Of a stretch of 32,918 bases of DNA, positions 30,318-32,918 are shown piece by piece; positions within the stretch are counted from its first letter, which is position 1, and the number at the start of each line of letters is the position of its first letter. The stretch lies in the NCBI RefSeq assembly GCF_009760925.1, contig NZ_VRLV01000030.1, positions 1 through 32,918 of the forward strand, written 5' to 3'. Source of the stretch: Nonomuraea typhae (lineage in GTDB: Bacteria; Actinomycetota; Actinomycetes; Streptosporangiales; Streptosporangiaceae). Under the pieces are notes generated by a model. It searched no databases. It saw only the letters and a list, made by a program, of their open reading frames with translations, and was not told the DNA's origin. Position numbers and translations under genes: made by a program.

Positions 30318-32534
30318 CTACAGCACCTCGTCCGCCGGAAGCAGCCCGTACCGGCGGATCCGCCTCGCCTCCATGTCCCGCCCCTGGGCGAAGAGCAAGC
30401 GGACCAGCAGGCCGCCAGCCCACTTGTTACCCGTCTCAGCCTGGGCGCGAAGGACGTCCTCTCTGCCCTGCTCAAACGTGATGAGCGCCTGCTGGGCGAC
30501 CACGTCTTGGAGCTTTGCCTCCTCTGAGTAAAGCTTCTCCTCCGCCGCGTTCAGCGCGACCAACCAGCTCCTCTTTCCGCCTCTGGACAGGAGATCCGGA
30601 CCCTTCTTCCAGGGTTGTTGGCGCAGCAGAGTGGACAAGTGCCTCAAAGCCTCCTCGTTTCCCGCCTCACCCAGGGACCGCAGCTCATCCTCCCGACCTC
30701 GGTAGAACGCCAGATCGGCCAAGCGGGCAGCGGCGTACCAGTCGCCCGCCTCAGCCAACGTGCGCAGTTCTTCTTCACGGCCCTGTCTGAACAGGAGTAC
30801 GGCCAGTCGAGCGCAAGCATCCCTGATACCTGCCCTGGCCATACGGCGAAGATCCGCCTCGCGGCCCAGATCCTTCAGGCGGACAGCGGCGCGCTCGTTA
30901 CCTGCTGCGGCCAGGGCGACCAGATCCTGCTCACGCCCTTGTTCGAAATACAGCTCGGCCAACGCCCAGACTGCGTCCTGATTCCCCGCCTCGGTCAACG
31001 CCCGCAGTTCGCCCTCCCGGCCCTCAACCAACAGCAGATCGGTGAGGACAGAGCCGGTACCACCCAGCTCCTCCCACGCGCGAAGGTCGTCCACTCTGCC
31101 CTGGGCTGTTAACAGAGTGGACAGCTCAAACAGGGCGTTGGGGTGTCCCTCATTCCACGCACGGAGCAATAGAGGCTCCGCGTACACGTACAACAGCCGA
31201 TTATGGGCGGCTCGCCCGACTGCGAACTCATCGATCGGATCGGTCAGATACGACAGCAGCGCCCGCCAGGCGATCGCGGGCACTTTCGACAGGCGACGCT
31301 CGACACCGAGATATTGGGCCAGGTAGTCGGCGAGCACGTATCCCACTGGCTCCCCCATTCGCTGAGCCGGACCGACTGGGGCGAGCACGGCGGCCGCGCC
31401 GTTCAACTTCTGCGTGAGATAGGCCATGGATGCCTCGAACCAGTTGGCTGGCGCCTGGCCACGCTGACGCGCATCGCAATATCCAGGGGCAGCCTCCCGG
31501 AGCAAGTCCGCCCGCAGCGGCGAGCGCACGCCCAGCCGGGTCGCGTCAACCGCGGCCGCAAGAACCGCGGCCGCGTAGGGATCCGCGCCGCGACATCGGT
31601 CGATCAGCTGAGGGGCAGCTGCGATCACCTGGAACAGACCGTAGTCCTTGGACTCCAGCGCTGATCTGATCCGCGGATCGGCCGTCGCGGCACCCAACGC
31701 GCGCTCCTGCTCCGACGCGGTCAGATGAGCGTCGAGGTGGACAACGTTCGCCAGGCGCAGGAGTTCACCCGCGTCCCCGACCGGGCCAGGCTCATCCCCG
31801 GTTGGCGCCTGGGCATAGGCGGCATACCGGTCCGACCACAAGGTCGCGATCAGGACCACACGGCGATGCATCAGCGTCCGCACCAGGCCCGCCCTCAGCG
31901 GTTCCGGCCCCTCCAGGTAACGCTGCAGCTCGTCCAGCCACACGACAAGCCGCTCTGTTCCAGCCGCCGCAGCCTCCTCAAGGTCAGCGACATCGGCCGG
32001 ATACAGCAGCCACCAGTCCGGCAGCAGCTCCCGGATCGCCTCGTAGGCGCAGCGTGTCTTGCCCACCGACGAGAATCCCTTGATCAGCACCAGCCCGCCC
32101 TGCCGGGACGCCTTCGCGACCAGTTCGCGAACTCCACGCGGACCGTCGTCGCGGTCCCGGCGTACATACACCGGCAGGTCCTCGATGACACCGGCAGCAT
32201 CGATGGGCTCATGCACCCCCAGCAACCGCGGAGACGCATCCGCCACCCTGATCAGCCTGTCCAGGCCGAGTGCCGCCGCCCGGACCCGCTGGAGCGCCTG
32301 CTGCCACACTTGGCGTTCCCCGCGCGCCACATCACAGGCGCGCAGGAACACCTCCAGCGTCTCCCCGCTCGGCTTCCCCCTGAACAGGTCGGTCAGGGTG
32401 CTGCTGGGCAGCCGGTCGGGCGGGTTGCGCCGAGCCTGACGATCCAGATCACGGTAAGAGCGGCCTGCGGCCAGCGCCTTCAGCGCAGCACCCAGCTCGG
32501 CCGCCGTGCGCACTTGGCCCGGGTCGGGCGTCAT
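30318..32534 (-). CDS. STAND-type NTPase with N-terminal HTH and 28-residue repeats
   Basis: A 738-aa NLR-like protein. Residues 9-70 resemble the helical Xre-like domain found at the start of many actinobacterial signalling ATPases (AAGRSYRDLDRQARRN, LPSSTLTDLFRGKPSG). A P-loop follows: Walker A GFSSVGKT (153-160) and Walker B LVVWLDEL (196-203). From about residue 470 to the end there are helical repeats of 28 residues with the pattern GRExELRxLAEAGxxxA-x-RLAxLL (for example GREEELRTLAEAGDWYAA), a sensor-like solenoid. There is no attached nuclease, TIR or protease domain, so its effect would come through partners or the N-terminal domain. ATG 32534 has GAGGAG upstream; the longer frame to 32585 is not favoured. 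It converges with the MoxR/vWA/DUF6744 genes. Confidence 0.85.
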   Translation of the reverse strand: MTPDPGQVRTAAELGAALKALAAGRSYRDLDRQARRNPPDRLPSSTLTDLFRGKPSGETLEVFLRACDVARGERQVWQQALQRVRAAALGLDRLIRVADASPRLLGVHEPIDAAGVIEDLPVYVRRDRDDGPRGVRELVAKASRQGGLVLIKGFSSVGKTRCAYEAIRELLPDWWLLYPADVADLEEAAAAGTERLVVWLDELQRYLEGPEPLRAGLVRTLMHRRVVLIATLWSDRYAAYAQAPTGDEPGPVGDAGELLRLANVVHLDAHLTASEQERALGAATADPRIRSALESKDYGLFQVIAAAPQLIDRCRGADPYAAAVLAAAVDATRLGVRSPLRADLLREAAPGYCDARQRGQAPANWFEASMAYLTQKLNGAAAVLAPVGPAQRMGEPVGYVLADYLAQYLGVERRLSKVPAIAWRALLSYLTDPIDEFAVGRAAHNRLLYVYAEPLLLRAWNEGHPNALFELSTLLTAQGRVDDLRAWEELGGTGSVLTDLLLVEGREGELRALTEAGNQDAVWALAELYFEQGREQDLVALAAAGNERAAVRLKDLGREADLRRMARAGIRDACARLAVLLFRQGREEELRTLAEAGDWYAAARLADLAFYRGREDELRSLGEAGNEEALRHLSTLLRQQPWKKGPDLLSRGGKRSWLVALNAAEEKLYSEEAKLQDVVAQQALITFEQGREDVLRAQAETGNKWAGGLLVRLLFAQGRDMEARRIRRYGLLPADEVL

Positions 32535-32820
32535 CGCTGCTCTCCTCGTTGCTCGGCGGCTGGCCCCCTGAATCTGCCCTGGCAACTGTCCGGCTGACGC
32601 GGCCGGAAATCTCCGGACGGCTCGATCAGCGGACCAGGCAGGGTCGTCGCGCCTGCAGCTCAGTACCTCACACCGGCAATCACCACGGGAGCTCTTGTCC
32701 GAATTGGTACGGATCTACTGCCGTACACCCCTGGACGCGACTGCCATGGAGGCGTAAACCGACCATGACAGGAGCCGACGCCATGCAGCAGCTAGTGTGA
32801 TGCGCCAGAAATTCTGAGGA
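32535..32820. other. Upstream region of the STAND gene and edge of an IS element
   Basis: No gene is seen. GTACGG (32707-32712) and CCGTAC (32721-32726) form an inverted repeat that could be an operator for the STAND gene. Near 32795 a TA followed by GTGTGATGCGCC just outside the transposase stop looks like the TA target and terminal repeat of an IS630-type element. The other end is outside the window, so the boundary cannot be confirmed. Confidence 0.4.
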
Positions 32821-32918
32821 TTATTTCTCCCTGCTCTCTTTACGGTCCGGGCGGACCTTGGCGAGGTAGTCGGCAAGGGAGTTGAGGATCTCGTCAGCAG
32901 TCTTGGTCCAGGTAAATG
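32821..32918 (-). CDS. IS630-family transposase, C-terminal end (runs off the window)
   Basis: The last 98 bases encode on the minus strand FTWTKTADEILNSLADYLAK then VRPDRKESREK and TAA (32821-32823). The F-WTK-ADEIL--L pattern is the usual C-terminus of IS630-family DDE transposases. The start lies beyond the right edge. It marks a mobile-element boundary for the accessory island. Confidence 0.85.
   Translation of the reverse strand, partial: FTWTKTADEILNSLADYLAKVRPDRKESREK

Noticed and set aside
1..32918. CRISPR arrays, rRNA genes and complete tRNA genes
   Set aside because: No array of short identical repeats with regular unique spacers, and no rRNA or tRNA signature sequence was seen on either strand.

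Overview
The window comes from a high-GC filamentous actinomycete. Nearly every reading frame has strong third-position G/C, GTG and TTG starts are common, and the gene content is typical of the group: a SARP/AfsR-type regulator, a secreted gamma-class chorismate mutase, several S12 serine hydrolases, a DUF6744-like protein, Tn3-type transposase with DUF4158, and actinobacterial STAND proteins. A Streptosporangiales or Streptomyces relative is likely, but the species cannot be fixed from the sequence alone.

Left part (1-8.5 kb). A serine recombinase with an N-terminal zinc-binding-like segment faces an unrecognised 223-aa gene and a large SARP-NB-ARC-TPR regulator on the minus strand. Divergent from the regulator is a plus-strand run of a serine hydrolase, a DUF4097-like beta-solenoid protein and a second, secreted serine hydrolase, closed by a very strong hairpin at 8512-8547. 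The shared promoter region carries 11-bp-period direct repeats of the kind SARPs bind. A matching, cleaner set lies 14 kb away in front of a paralogous serine hydrolase (18379-19521).

Middle (8.6-20.3 kb). This is a graveyard of broken genes: a carbonic anhydrase N-terminus, a Tn3 transposase C-terminal part, a tyrosine-integrase-like C-terminus, ISKra4-like and IS5-like transposase tails, and a frameshifted thioredoxin. They surround an intact unit of response regulator and histidine kinase divergent from a serine hydrolase, an alpha/beta hydrolase and a chorismate mutase, the last three all apparently exported. The Tn3 transposase N-terminus sits at 17368-18172 on the other strand. The geometry fits an inversion whose two ends lie inside one transposase gene.

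Right part (20.3-32.9 kb). This is an accessory island. It begins with a roughly 110-bp AT-rich block of nested inverted repeats, followed by an operon: zinc-motif/coiled-coil protein, 190-aa protein, 53-aa protein, HIT plus nucleoside-deoxyribosyltransferase-like fusion with a frameshift, a decayed second copy of the 190-aa/53-aa pair, and a 97-aa protein. A minus-strand set of small genes, two with helix-turn-helix motifs, separates it from a RavA-like MoxR ATPase, a ViaA-like vWA protein and a DUF6744-like protein. The gene pair at the MoxR promoter shares a clear operator array. A minus-strand STAND NTPase with an N-terminal HTH and 28-residue C-terminal repeats follows, and the window ends inside an IS630-like transposase. 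The MoxR/vWA/DUF6744 set, the HIT-NDT operon and the NLR-like STAND protein are the best candidates for an undescribed, possibly defence-related, system.
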